Below, one piece after another: positions 9,903 through 21,186 of a stretch of 64,000 nt of DNA. The DNA is taken from contig CM069875.1 of the NCBI GenBank assembly GCA_036172665.1, forward strand, positions 12,604,001-12,668,000, read 5' to 3'. The notes under the pieces were generated by a model. The model searched no databases. It was not told the DNA's origin and saw nothing but the letters and a program-made list of their open reading frames with translations. Position numbers and translations under genes: made by a program. This stretch comes from Prosopocoilus inquinatus. Its lineage: Eukaryota > Arthropoda > Insecta > Coleoptera > Lucanidae. The first letter of the stretch is position 1. The number at the start of each line of letters is the position of its first letter.

Positions 9903-10118
9903 AATGTATTCAAAATATATTAAAAGATAACTATTTATTCAAATAGTCAAATGTATTGATGATTTCTCAGAAGCACTGAACTGATAATACTGAAGCTGTA
10001 TGATTGCTATGTTTACACCTGAGATCCTAGTTGTCCAGGATTACTAAGTAACTGAACCTTTACAAAAACACTGTAACATATTAAAAATATGAAACTAACT
10101 AAAGTGTGTATCTTTCAG

Positions 10119-10541
10119 GTACATTTTACACCTGAAATGTGGAAAGAGCCCAGAGTTGATGGCAAGAGAGTATTGAGAAGAAATGCAGTGCCAACATATT
10201 TAACTATAGTCAGGAGTAACCTTTAAAAAAACGGAAACCACTTGCCGAAAGAACAATTCCACAGCCTACAGTTTATTTACACATTTAATTTTTTTATGAG
10301 GCTAGAAATTGTATTCCGACGGTATTTTGAATTTGTTAAAAGTAAAAACATTGATTTGACAGGTTTTTTTATAGAAAAATGTAGTAATATAACAAACTGT
10401 GAATTCATTCTAAATTGTCATCGACTAAAAATGAAAATAATAAAAAGATTCATTACATTTAGACTAAAAATTTCGAGTAAGAAAATTAACAAAAGGAAAA
10501 AAATCCACTCAAGCAAGTCGATGATGGCATCACAGTTATAA
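10119..10541 (+). pseudogene. THAP protein, second exon and downstream frame
   Basis: After the CTTTCAG acceptor the frame supplies VHF, the rest of the THAP fold and the AVPTY box that closes THAP domains, then stops at TAA 10224-10226. In the same phase the frame is open again until 10541: about 100 further residues ending in a Lys/Arg-rich tail (KKINKRKK). That tail has the look of the basic C-termini of insect THAP/P-element-type proteins, but I am not sure of this. The simplest reading is one eroded THAP protein with a premature stop; alternatively the short THAP-only protein ends genuinely at 10226. Confidence 0.5.
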
Positions 10542-11171
10542 TAAAAAGTAAGTACTATTGGTTTATACAGTGAGAGTCTTGTAACGCTGCACATAGACGA
10601 AAATTACGTGATCAGATAATACATTTCTGAATCATATAAAATTGCACATAGGGGTTTTAACATTACGTTGCCATAGTTACTACTTAATTCTTAATGCTGA
10701 ATCATTTACAAATTGCACATAGGAAGTATTAAGGAAGGGAATAATTGATCTATCTGGAAAATGGCGGCAAATAACGCAAAGACCTCTATCAATGAAGCTC
10801 CATTAGAGAATAATGTGTACTACATTTCCCCTTTTTCGGCGGTTGTATACATTTTACGGTAAATCGAAAGAGCAATTTAATTCAAGCTGACAATTCAAAA
10901 TCAGTAGTGTTATTACTAACAACACATGGTAACCATGGCGAATAAAATAAATTTGGAAATAATGTAATAAAGCTTCCGTTGATAATAATTACTATGTGCA
11001 GTCTTATAAGAATCTCAGTGTATATTAGTGATATTTGCTGTAAATTATATAATTATTTTTATTTTATAAGTATTTTCGTATCTACATATTAGCATAATTT
11101 CATTTTATAATATCTGTTTATATTCATTTCCTAATTGCGTAATTATGTTCTATGAATAAATATACTTAAAA
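10542..11171. other. Non-coding stretch with one possible small first exon
   Basis: Mostly AT-rich without features. At 10761 an ATG in good context (GGAAAATGGCGG) opens a 33-codon frame ending TAA at 10860-10862; the end overlaps a GTAAAT that could act as a splice donor. I cannot connect it to a downstream exon, so it is not called as a gene. Confidence 0.3.
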
Positions 11172-11231
11172 GTGAAGTGCTTATGTTTTTCGTACTTGAA
11201 ATGCAGTCGTGGTAATAGTCGGAGGAAGAAA

Positions 11232-12943
11232 ATGGCAAATTCGAATAAGTCAATGGACGCCTACCTAATTTCAAATTTGCCTCCTAAGTTAGAACAAACA
11301 TGGTGCTCGTATGGCCACACTCTTATTTTAAGACACTCTAAGCTGTACGATCCGTCAGGAGTTGCGGTGTCAGAAGCGGAAATTTCAAGAATGAAGCTGT
11401 GCGAGTTAAAAGTAAAAGAGCTGCGTGAGGAATTAGAAGAAAGAGGTCAGGAAAATTCGGGAAAGAAAAGCGTCTTACAAGAACGACTGAAACAAGCTCC
11501 TTGTAGATGAAGGTAAAGACCCGGAAACATTTGAATTTGAAATTGAAGACGCAGCAGCTCTACTGAAAGTGAAAGAAAAAATGGAAAAAGGTAACGAAAA
11601 TATGAAATTAGAAATGTAGAAGTGAAAGAAAAAATGGAAAAAGTAACGAAAATATGAAATTAGAAATGCCGGAAGTGAAAGAAAATATAAAAGAGCAAAC
11701 GCAAGAAGTGAGAAAACAAATGGAAAGTTTGGATATGAAAATGGAAACTTACAGTTTAAAAACCGATCAGAATATAGAAAACATGAAGATGCAAATCGAT
11801 GAAACGATTGAAGATCTTAAAACCGAATGTGACGAGAAAATTGAAGGCGTACGAAATCAGTTTGATAGTACAATAAAGGAAATGAAATTGGAATTCGACG
11901 ATAAACTTGATGAGAAATTTGGTAGAATAAAAATTCAGTTCCAAGATAAATTTGAAGCCTTAGCGAAACAACTGCATAAAGTGGAACTGGGTCGTTCGAT
12001 TGCACCATCGTCTGCGTCGTCAAACCAGAAACTAAAACCACCCAAATTCGAAGGCGACTTACCTTGGTGTACTTTCATCAGTTCAAAATTGCTGCTGACG
12101 TGAATGGCGGGAATGACTGTGACAGAGCTGCATATTTGGCTCTGCGAGATACAGCATTGAGTGCATTACAGTCCATTCCCAAAGAAGTAGAGAACAACTT
12201 TGATCAACTGGTGGAGAACTTAGAAATGCGTTTTGGTGATGCACACATGAAGCAAGTCCATACCATCCAATTGAAAACTCGTACCCAGAAGAATGGTGAG
12301 TTACTTCAAGAGTTTGCACTCGACATTGAGAGACTGGTAAGCATGGCATATGGAAATTTCTTACCTGAACCAGTTTTTCATCGTTTGGCCATCCAAGCAT
12401 TCATCGACGGCATTAGAGATCAGGAAATGCAACAAGTATTACGATTGGGTAACTTCTGCAAATGCATAGATGTACTGGCCCGTGCACTGGAATTCGAGGC
12501 AAGCATCTCGAAGCCTAGTACGAGTACGAGACATGAAAGCTACCGACGACAATGCACTAACGGAACTCTCTGAAAGAATCGAGCGACTAGAAGAAAATAA
12601 ATCTACAAGTTATACGAGACGGATTATGACTTGTTCGAACTTTGGTAAACAAGGTCATGTAAGTTCCAACTGTAGGCGCAAACGGGCGCGTCAAGACGAA
12701 GACTTTGAATTAAAACCAGTCAGAAAGAAGTGCCGAATGGTGACTGACACTGCGAAGAGCCCCAGGATTGTCTCCATTTCCAGGATAAGGAACAATGAGA
12801 ATAGCTTGATAACAGATGGAAAAATTGACGAGAGATCTTTCCAATTCACAATTGATACCATCATAAGAACAGATCTTTTACCAAAATGGAAAGGTATATC
12901 ACATCCAAACAGCTACTGGCGAGGTTACTCCAATTTGTGGTGA
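11232..12943 (+). pseudogene. E3 gag relic
   Basis: Begins at ATG 11232. A SAP-type motif follows (after KLCELKVKELREELEERG, near 11391-11450), then a frame break near 11510, a charged coiled-coil segment (11654-11960), a Gag capsid-like segment (12064-12573) and a zinc knuckle whose first ligands read C-S-N-F instead of C-x2-C (near 12640). At least three frameshifts separate these pieces, so no Gag can be made. An 18-bp word at 11345-11362 is identical to the R-region start of the 3' LTR (18387-18404), hinting at a rearranged 5' end. Confidence 0.75.
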
Positions 12944-15900
12944 AGCCAAAATTGACATGAAGATTGGAAGTATGAAATTCAGACACAGGGTGTTAGTGGC
13001 AGACATTGTTGACGACTTCATACTAGGAGTGGACTTCATAAGGAAAAACAGTTTGGTTGTAGATTTAAAAGATAAAGTTCTACGAATTAGATCTGAAGAA
13101 ATACCTCTCCACGTTCCTGGAAATCTATCTACAGTGCTAAAAGTAATATTGGAATAAAGTGTAAACATTCCAGCCTTAACCGATAAGTTAATTCTGGGAA
13201 TTAGGCAATCTTGGCAGCTATCCTGCCGGAATCATAGAGCCAACTGAGATCAGCAGCGCCAAGAAAGGAATTTTATTGGCTGGGACTCTGGTGAAGATCC
13301 AAGAAACAATTCCTATTCGTCTTGCAAATGTCAACAGTTACCCGGTGACCATACCCAGCGGAACAGTGGTGGGCCAATGTGAAGCAATTGTTTCTGTGAA
13401 CCACATTCAAGTAAACGATGCATCCGCTCGGCATCAGTCTGACACTCTACCACCACTACTAGAGAAATTGCTGGAAGCTGTATCAACATCGTTAACACTC
13501 ATGGAAACAAAAGACATAGAAGGACTGTTTCGAAAATACAAAAGAATCTTCGCCTTTACCGATGAAGACTTAACCCGGACGGACGTTGTTCAGCACAGAA
13601 TAAACACTGGCGATCGAATCCAATTCGTCAACCCGCACGAAGACTGCCGTTGACGAGGAGAGAAGAGACTGACAAGTTAATCAAGAAGATGTAAGGCCAA
13701 GGATATACTGAACCGTCGCAAAATCCACGGGCATTTCCTGTTGTATTTACTTGTAACTAAAAATGATGGCAACACGCGTTTCTGTGTGGACTACAGGCGA
13801 TTAAATATCACGAAAAAATATAGCTATCGCTTACCCCAGATTGAGGACACAATTGACACCTTATCCGGTGCGAGATGGTTCTCTACTCTGGACTTGAAAA
13901 GTGACTATTGACAAGTTGGAATGCATCCCGAAGACAAGGAAAAGACAGCCTTCACTGCAGGTACTGGTCTGTGGCAGTTCAAGGTGATGCCTTTTGGTCT
14001 ATGTAACGCCCCAGCCACTTTTGAACGACTCATGGAATTGGTATTGCATGGACTTAGCTGGAATACTTGCCTCGTATACTTAGATGTTGTGATTATGGTT
14101 GGAAGAACCTTCAAAGAACACCTTGCAACTCCGAGGAACGTTTTCCAAAGGATTGAAGAGGCGAAGCTAAAATTAAATCCGGCCAAATGCAAGTTTTTCA
14201 AGAAAGAAGTGAATTACCTTGGACATGTCATCTCTGAGGCAGGAGTTGCGACCGACCCAAACAAGATTTCAGCTGTTAAGAACTGGCCACCACCGAAGAA
14301 TGTGCATGAATTAAGAAGTTTCTTGGGGCTCTGCACCTATTACAGACGATTCGTTAAGGACTTTGCAAAGGCAGCGAAACCTCTGCATGCACTGACCGAA
14401 GGAAAAACCACATTTTTCTGGAGTAGGGACTGCCAATAATCCTTTGATAATCTGAAGGATCTTTTGGTGACTGTTCCTATATTGTCTTATCCAAGATCAG
14501 AGGGCAAGTTTATTATTGATAGTTGTTACGTTCGTCTTGTCGTTTTTCTCCGTTTCGGTCAGGCTGTGTTTTCTTCTTCTGTTCGAGATCCGATTTTACA
14601 CTTCTTCCCCCTTGTTTTGGTTACGCTGGATGTCTTTCACAGGGCGTATTTCTGCAAATGTTACTCGTGTACTCGCTTTCTATCTAATTGTTGTCATTTC
14701 GCTGCGTGGCATTCACGGGTTGTTTTCCATCTTTGCGCATTTCCTCGAGCGTATTTCTTCGTTTCCATCAACCGCCTTCGGGTCCGTGCCCTTTTGCGTA
14801 CCGTGAAATGTTTGTTTGTTTACTCTTTTAGTAGAGGTTATGTGTTGCCCGGCTGACTTGACTAAGTGTTGCCATCTGTAGCTTCTTCTTTGGGGTGTTT
14901 GGCGACACGTTTGTTTTTACGGTGTGCCACTGACGGGTTCTCGTTCCCTTTTTCTTATTTCTCTCCTCATCCTTTTTTTTCCCTGTTGGGCTCAGTTTGT
15001 TTTCTCTTCGTTCCACCAACTTTCGGTATTCTTCATTAAGTTGTTTCTCCCTCCTCTTGTTGCTAATTTCATGTGCGACGCGCGTTTAGCTTGTCTCCGT
15101 TTTCCGCGTTCCGTTCAGTCGTTAACTGATTGCGACGAAGTGAAGGTTGTCGTCGGGGCTGAGGTTTGGCTTTGCCGAAATTTTGGGAATTTAAGATTCT
15201 ATTTTGGCTTGAAGAATCGGCTACCCGTGTTGGGATTTTGCCTCCTCAGTTTTGGTGGTTGAAAAGTTAACCTTCGCTTGGATGCGGATAGATTTTCCCG
15301 ACCTCGTGTGATCTCCTTCACCGCCATTTTATCGACGTTCGCCACGTACTCTCCGTTTGAGGATTTTGGAAGCTTTAAGTCACTTCGAGAGGCGTGGTAA
15401 GTTCCCTCCACCCCTCTCTTTTTTTGACGGTGGTCAACCCACGGTGCAATCTAAGGCCAGCATCGTCGTTGCTCGACTCGAAATTCACCGGCCCTCAGAA
15501 TCCCCGTCTTTTAGACGTGGTACATCGGGACCGAGGCGTGCTAAATTCCGCCAGTCGAGGAGTCATCCTTCTCCTTCGAGCCTGCTGAGCTGCTACGGAA
15601 GCGATTGGACCGCCTACCAGTTTGGGGAACACGATAAGTCTGTATTTTTACTTCTACTTCGAATTCGGACTTCTTTAAGTGCGTGTTCCATTGCACTGTA
15701 CGTCGCGCCCCCTTCCCCCCATTTTGGTTATCGCTTTTGGCTCCGTCAATTTACCTATCTTTATATATATATACATATATATAATTTAATTTTCTCTGTT
15801 AATTTTCCTTTGCGGACTACGAGTCTATTTTATTGTTTTTTTTGTTTGTCATATTTCTGAAATTCAGCCCTTCCGGCCTACTTTTATTTTTCTTGCCCCG

Positions 15901-18245
15901 CCCATCAGGCTAATATTGCTCCCCCCCCCCCCGTTCCGGGTTTTCTTTTTTTGTTGTTTTGCTGTGTTTTCGTAACCTTTTTTGGTACATATTTATTTTT
16001 GATGTTATTATGTACATGTAAGGCGAACGCTTGGATCCATCGCGTAACGCATAACCGGGTACCATCCGTACCATTGTATCAGCCTACCGTTAGACAAACC
16101 ACATTTTATTTGTGTAATCTATTGTGGCAAATAGATATATTTCTCTTATACCCGTACGGATTTAGTTTTTTTTTCTCTCTCTTTTGGGGATTTATTCGGG
16201 GAAAGTGAACCTTTTGGGTTTATTGAGAAAGATCCCGGGACCTTTAGAGTTGAACCTCACTGTGGGACCCGAATACTTTCCTAGCGAAGTATTTGGTAGC
16301 TCACTCCCTCGCAAAGCTACACTAGGTGGCGCCCCTTCTCCCCTGTCGGAGTGTATCGCTACGGCTATCTCGCCGCGTAACTTTGTTACCCACGACCGTC
16401 TCCCTGAGCTGGGCACTACTTTGCGAGAGAATACCCTCCGACCACACACAGGTAGGTTCGACCGTCCCGATCGCGACAAACAACAAGCGAGAGATAGTCC
16501 ATTGTTGCGAAGGTCGTAGCATAGAGATGCTAGCAACTACGGAATTGGAGGCGTACTGTCACAAGTGCAAGACGGGCAAGAACGTGTTATTGGTTACTTC
16601 AGTAAAGTTTTGTCGAAAGCTGAAAGGAATTACTGTGTAACCAGAAAGGAGCTTCTTGCTAACAGAACATTTCACAAGTATGGCCGACGGTTTCATCTTC
16701 GAGCAGAAAATGCAGCATTGAAGTGGTTGCTTCAGTTTAAGAACATAGAAGGCCAGCTTGCCTGATCGATAGAAAGGTTACAGGAGTATGATTTTACAAT
16801 CGAACATCGTCCAGGTCGTGTCCATAATAATGCGGACGCACTCTCCAGAAGACCTTGTCCTAAGGATTGTCGACAGTGTTGAAAAGCAGAAAATAAAGGA
16901 GGGATAATATCCACCAGAAGAACTGGCGTCTTAGTAGACAGGTGGCAAACCGAGACCATTAAGAGGGAACAGCGAGAAGATCCTGAAATAAGAACCATAA
17001 TCGAATGGAAGGAAAGACAACAACGTCCCACCTGGGCAGAGATATCGGGGAAGAATCCAATGTTTAAAACCTATTGGGCACAATGGGATTCTCTGGAGTC
17101 GAAGAGTGGGTTGCTAATTAGAAAATGGGAAATACCTAACGGAAGTGAGGTGAAGGACCAACTCGTGCTTCCAAGGGTAAGGGTCGCTGAGGTCCTGGAA
17201 GAAATTTATGACGGTACGTCCTGTGGACATTTGGGCATCAACAAGACATTGTCGAAAGTACGAGAAAGGTTCTACTAGGCGAAATGTAGATCTGATGTGG
17301 AAAATTGGTGTGCCAGATGTACTACATGTGCTGCAGTATCCGGTCCCGCGAAAAAGACTCAGGGAAAATTACAGCCTTACAACGTTGGAGCACCAATCGA
17401 GAGGATTGCCATTGACGTAGCCGGCCCATTTCCAGAAACCAACCATGGAAACAAATACATTACGGTAGTGACTGATTATTTCACCAAATGGCCAGAAGGT
17501 TATGCTTTGCCAAACCAAGAGTCAGTAACCGCTGTGAATGCCTTAATAGAGAATTGGATAACAAGATTTGAAGTACCCATGGAGATCCATTCCGACCAAG
17601 GCAGGAACTTTGAAGGACACATTTTTCAGGAATTGACCAGGTTACTAGGCATTTTCAAAACGCGAACAACTCCCTTGCACCGACAGTCAGATGGAATGGT
17701 GGAGCGTTTCAATAGAACTTTGGAGAGACATCTGGCTAAAGTTGTTTCGAAGAACCAAAGGGACTGGGACGAACATCCTCCCCTTTTCCTGATGGCGTAC
17801 CGTTCTGCAGAGCACTAAACGAACTACTAAACGAACTCCATACAGTGTCTTATTCGGAAGAGAAATGCGTCTGCCTTGTCACTTAAAATTTGGGCGACCA
17901 GAAACTCGACTGGGACTAAGTGAATACTCGCAAGAACTCGAACGCCATTTAATGAACACTCACGAATACGTCCGACGTAACATTAGTTTGGCGACAGACA
18001 AAATGAAGACCCGCTATGATTGACGAGCCAATGAAACAAGATTCCAAGAAGGGGACCAGGTGTGGCTGTATAACCCTAGAAGGACTCATGGTCTGTGCCC
18101 CAAACTACAGGCGCCTTGGGATGGACCCTATCAAATAATTAAGAGGATCAATGATGTGGTCTATAGGATACAAAAGCTACCCCGTGGGAAGATGAAAGTG
18201 AGCGACCGTTTGGCTCCGTACTCTGTTCGGGACGAACAGAACTAA
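12944..18245 (+). pseudogene. E3 pol relic, split by insertion
   Basis: Protease, RT, RNase H and integrase homologous to E1. The protease motif is cut: the DT at about 12854 runs straight into IIRTDLL, where E4 keeps DTGANVS, a 15-nt deletion removing the active-site Gly. In RT the YLDD box reads YLDV (near 14080), losing a catalytic Asp. RNase H is interrupted between its first two acidic positions by the 14523-16520 insertion. Integrase keeps H..H and D/D/E segments in pieces (17060-17818), with stops at 17277 and 17817. The frame resumes at 18060 and ends at 18245. Confidence 0.85.
14523..16520. mobile_element. 2.0-kb insertion in E3, possibly a solo LTR
   Basis: The E3 RNase H frame is interrupted exactly here and resumes after it; the flanks carry a 4-bp direct repeat ATAG at 14519-14522 and 16521-16524. 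The insert starts TTGTTACG and ends CGTAGC. It is pyrimidine-rich on this strand, has a C11 run near 15921 and a TATATATATA tract near 15763, and holds no frame resembling a transposon protein. No terminal inverted repeat is seen. A 4-bp duplication, near TG...CA ends (one base inside) and lack of coding fit a long solo LTR of an unrelated retrotransposon, but its identity is unproven. Confidence 0.6.
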
Positions 18246-18256
18246 GAGAGGCGCAG

Positions 18257-18591
18257 TGTTACAGCCGTCACGCGCAAACACATCTATTTTTAGCATCAGT
18301 ACGCCACCTTGCCTCACAGAACATGACTGGAGACTACTCGATCATTCCAGTATGTTGGAGCAATAGAGGGCTCTGCTATATAAGCCGTACGATCCGTCAG
18401 GAGTGATAATTATTAAGATAGCCAGCGAAGGGTTCGTTCGTACCTAGAATAAATAGAAAGTACATTTTGTAAAAGTATTATTTGATAGACAAGTTCTTTA
18501 CTATTATGATGTTAATTGTGTAAAGCGACAGCTTGTAATTAGTGTTCTGAAATTTAATGACTACAATTTGTGAACCCGCAAATTCGTAACA
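18257..18591 (+). repeat. E3 3' LTR
   Basis: Follows a purine run ending GAGGCGCAG. Starts TGTTACAG and ends CGTAACA. It contains TATATAAG at 18377-18384, a TCAG at 18397 and AATAAA near 18449. No second copy is visible in the window, so the boundaries rest on the TG...CA ends and the polypurine tract. Confidence 0.7.
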
Positions 18592-19585
18592 GTATCCAGA
18601 CGGGCAGATGAATCGGCTATGTTTACGGTTAGATTTGATTGGCCCGGCATTTTTTGTTTTCGATAGTTTGAGATTGTGTCAAATTTTGATTGCTTTCTAC
18701 TTAGCCTAAAAACTCTTATCTTTGGATTCGGATTTTACTAAAAGCCGTAGGTATAAAGGTTGTCGCACATACATATAGCGCGGCGAAGAATATTTCTTTT
18801 GGTGTATTGTTATGAGAGGACGCACACTATTGCGACCCGGGGCGAACCGCGGCACCGCTACTCAGCTAACGAATTCTTGTTTGTATTTGGTTGATATAAA
18901 ATTTTTGAACGTTGAAGTTTTGAATCGACTAATCACGAATAGAGCAAATGCTTCTTAGTGTCATTGGAAGATGACGGTTCATATTAGAGCTACTCGTTAA
19001 ATTTACATCAAGCAAAGTGTTTTGGCGGCGACAGTAAATGAATTAGTTAACCACATGTAAGAGGTAAGTACCTAATGCTCATTTATTGCTTCACATCTTA
19101 GAAAATCAAAAATCTTTTTTCGAAATATTGCGCCATAGAAAATTTTGTCTGAATATCAAGCAATATATTTTACGAAAACTTATCGGAACCTATTCAAATT
19201 TTATCTAATTTCCCCAACAATTCCAAATTATAACAATTTTTTAAGTGTCACATTTTAGAAACATACTATTTTTATCCACACTAAGAGCGCGTTCGTCAAA
19301 TTGGGTGAAAAGGTAGGATAAAGTAAACACACGGCAAATAGGTCGTTTCTTTTTCTAAAATTTGAACGAACGCATAAAGGGAAACAAATAAGAAACTAAC
19401 CTCTACTTGTTAGTTTGTTGCTGTCACCAAATATTTCGATTACACATTTTAATACAAATAATTGTACCTTGTTCAAAATAATGAACATTATTTTCTTAAA
19501 AAGAAATACTACAAAAAATAATATTAAAAAAGTTATTGAAGTTGGTTCTTGTCCGATGAATACTGTAAAAACAAAGTTTTTTTCA
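18592..19585. other. Non-coding stretch, nothing recognised
   Basis: AT-rich sequence with no supported gene. A segment at 18780-18850 is more GC-rich but has no long frame. Confidence 0.35.
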
Positions 19586-19746
19586 TCTCGAGCCGGACAG
19601 AATTATGATGGGAACACAATCAACGTTTCACTATAGACTTATAGCTTCATCAGGAGCTATAAATCTATATATCTATATCTGACGAAGCTATAAATCTATG
19701 GCGAAACGTTGAGTGTGTTCCCATCATAATTCTGTCCGGTTCGAGA
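19586..19746. repeat. Short foldback element
   Basis: Inverted arms of about 68 bp (19586-19653 and 19678-19746) with a 24-nt loop. Each arm carries the order (C)CGGACAGAA...CAACGTTTC...TATAGCTTC. The same arm sequence forms the larger foldback at 26981-27449, so they are one family. The outer motif TTCTTGTCCGATGAA at 19549 also recurs, inverted, at 27458. Confidence 0.75.
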
Positions 19747-20215
19747 TTAAAAAAACTTAAAAAAAGTTGTAGTGACGGCAAGATGTTAACCCGTTCTTCT
19801 AGATTTTATAATATTTCCATTCGCGTCTCTCATTACTTAATGCGTACATGCAGTTATATTCCATTGCTAATATTTTTTCACGTTTTCAAACATGTTTACC
19901 TCCTTACAGCTACACTATACAAATAGGTTACGAGGATTCTGACAGCTTTCGCCAGTCTTCCCTATGTTCCCACACTGCTGACTGCGGGAACAAAAGTAAC
20001 TCCTGGGTAATTCTCCGGCACGTTCGTAAAGTCGCTTACCTTATTTCCCTCGATTTTACGAACGAACAGGGGAGTAGTGAGAATTGCTTCATTTAAAACA
20101 ATGGCAGCTTTTAGAAGCAGCAAAATGACGCGATGCGATGCGCTGTCGTGTGAGAATTGAGCCTAAAGGTTGCTCACTGGATCTGTTCTGCTTATATTTG
20201 GTTAACGAGGCTGCT
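19747..20215. other. Non-coding stretch, nothing recognised
   Basis: No gene or repeat boundary supported. The 20080-20160 part reads like ordinary unique sequence. Confidence 0.35.
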
Positions 20216-20395
20216 CAGGGGATTCACTGCAATCAAAAACGATTTGCAACAAAGTTTTTTAAAACTTTCATTATGCTTTGACAGCAAGCGTGGCCGCCTT
20301 GCATAGGATGACTTATTGTGTAGGAAAGCCGCTTGAATTTGTCTAACCTACTGCAATGTCAAAAAGCGATCGTAGGATGTCACTGTTTTACCTGA
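20216..20395 (-). repeat. Dispersed repeat copy (family of 2332-2862)
   Basis: An inverted, diverged copy of the 2332-2500 segment: it runs from the GCAATCAAAAACGATTTG word through CTTTCATTATGCTTTGACAG to the AAAAAGCGATCGTAGGATGT word. It lacks the long second arm present at 2672-2862. Confidence 0.65.
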
Positions 20396-20888
20396 ACAAA
20401 TAAACATTTGTTTCCATGGCCAACCATATTAACAATTTCAATGAAAAACTGCCGAATATCTGTTATTTTTTCAAATAAACATATCGAATGATACATCGCC
20501 GGAAAGGCAAACAAATGCAATTTTTTTACAATCATGGCCTACTAGGGTTTCCATTAAAAAAACGATCTTCATATCATAACTCGAAAATAGGAATTTGTAT
20601 GAAAAATTTAGTTCGACTAATTAATTAAGAACATATGTAATTCAGTACAACTTTTGCCTTCACAACTTTTCTCTAAAATCAAGAATAACAGAGCTACTTG
20701 CATTTAACGAAATTAAAGAAAATCAGTTTTATCGAAATATCTAGCCACCCATGAATTTTAAATAAGAAACAAAAATTACATTAAACTGACTACCTAAAAC
20801 TACAAATCTTTCCCCATTTAACCGTCTCTCTAACCTCTGCTAGTTTCCAAGATCCCCAAGCTAAACATCGAAAAAAACTATATTATGT
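20396..20888. other. Non-coding flank of E5
   Basis: AT-rich, no gene seen. It ends in ATATT (20889-20893), the target duplication of E5. Confidence 0.4.
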
Positions 20889-20893
20889 ATATT

Positions 20894-21064
20894 TGTAATG
20901 TAGTAGAAAGAACCCTAGAGGGCGTATGCGTACACAGTCAGTTTTAGATGCGACGCCATGCGGGAGTCTATTCATAGCACTAGGTTAGCGAAGATGTACA
21001 TGGTGTTGTTTGCCCGAAAGAAATAAATAAAAACATGTATAAAACATTATTACACTTTATTACA
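20894..21064 (+). repeat. E5 5' LTR
   Basis: Starts TGTAATG, ends TTATTACA. It carries a TCAGTT initiator-like word near 20938-20943 and an AATAAATAAA poly(A) signal near 21021-21030. It has no clear TATA box. Confidence 0.9.
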
Positions 21065-21186
21065 TTGGCGACGAGGTAAAAGCAACAAAAAGAAGAAAGT
21101 TCATTAAGTAAGCAGGGCGTTTATTTAAGGAAAATTTTAAGTGCACAAGGTGTGTATCGAATTAGTGTATCCATTTTTGAAGTAAC

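Larger units (their letters stand above)
3120..10118 (+). other. Intron of the THAP gene, host to a gypsy element
   Basis: The intron opens with GTAAG at 3120 and closes with CTTTCAG at 10118. The protein phase is continuous across it (a codon boundary on each side). Of its 7.0 kb, 3370-9902 is the complete retrotransposon E1; the native intron is only about 460 bp (3120-3369 plus 9907-10118). E1 lies in the same orientation as the THAP exons, so its LTR poly(A) signals could truncate the transcript. Confidence 0.6.
11172..18591 (+). mobile_element. E3: decayed Ty3/gypsy element, related to E1/E2 but without macro domain
   Basis: Gag-pol relic in order SAP motif, Gag, zinc knuckle, protease, RT, RNase H, integrase, then a 335-bp 3' LTR (18257-18591). 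No 5' LTR is recognisable upstream of 11172, so the 5' end is lost or rearranged. It has many frameshifts and stops, a 2.0-kb insertion at 14523-16520 and inactivated catalytic motifs. The protein reads as a relative of E1/E2 throughout (same SAP-type Gag start, same integrase style), but after integrase it ends within about 20 residues, next to the polypurine tract. There is no macro domain or CCCH finger. Confidence 0.9.

Noticed and set aside
10761..10862. 33-codon ORF as a first exon
   Set aside because: No acceptor or downstream exon could be linked to it; kept only as a remark.
15763..15785. TATATATATA tract as a promoter
   Set aside because: A simple dinucleotide tract without initiator or downstream gene.
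14464..16519. Several open frames of 60-170 codons in the 2.0-kb insertion
   Set aside because: They overlap in several phases, are dominated by Phe/Leu/Ser from pyrimidine-rich sequence and match no protein style I know.
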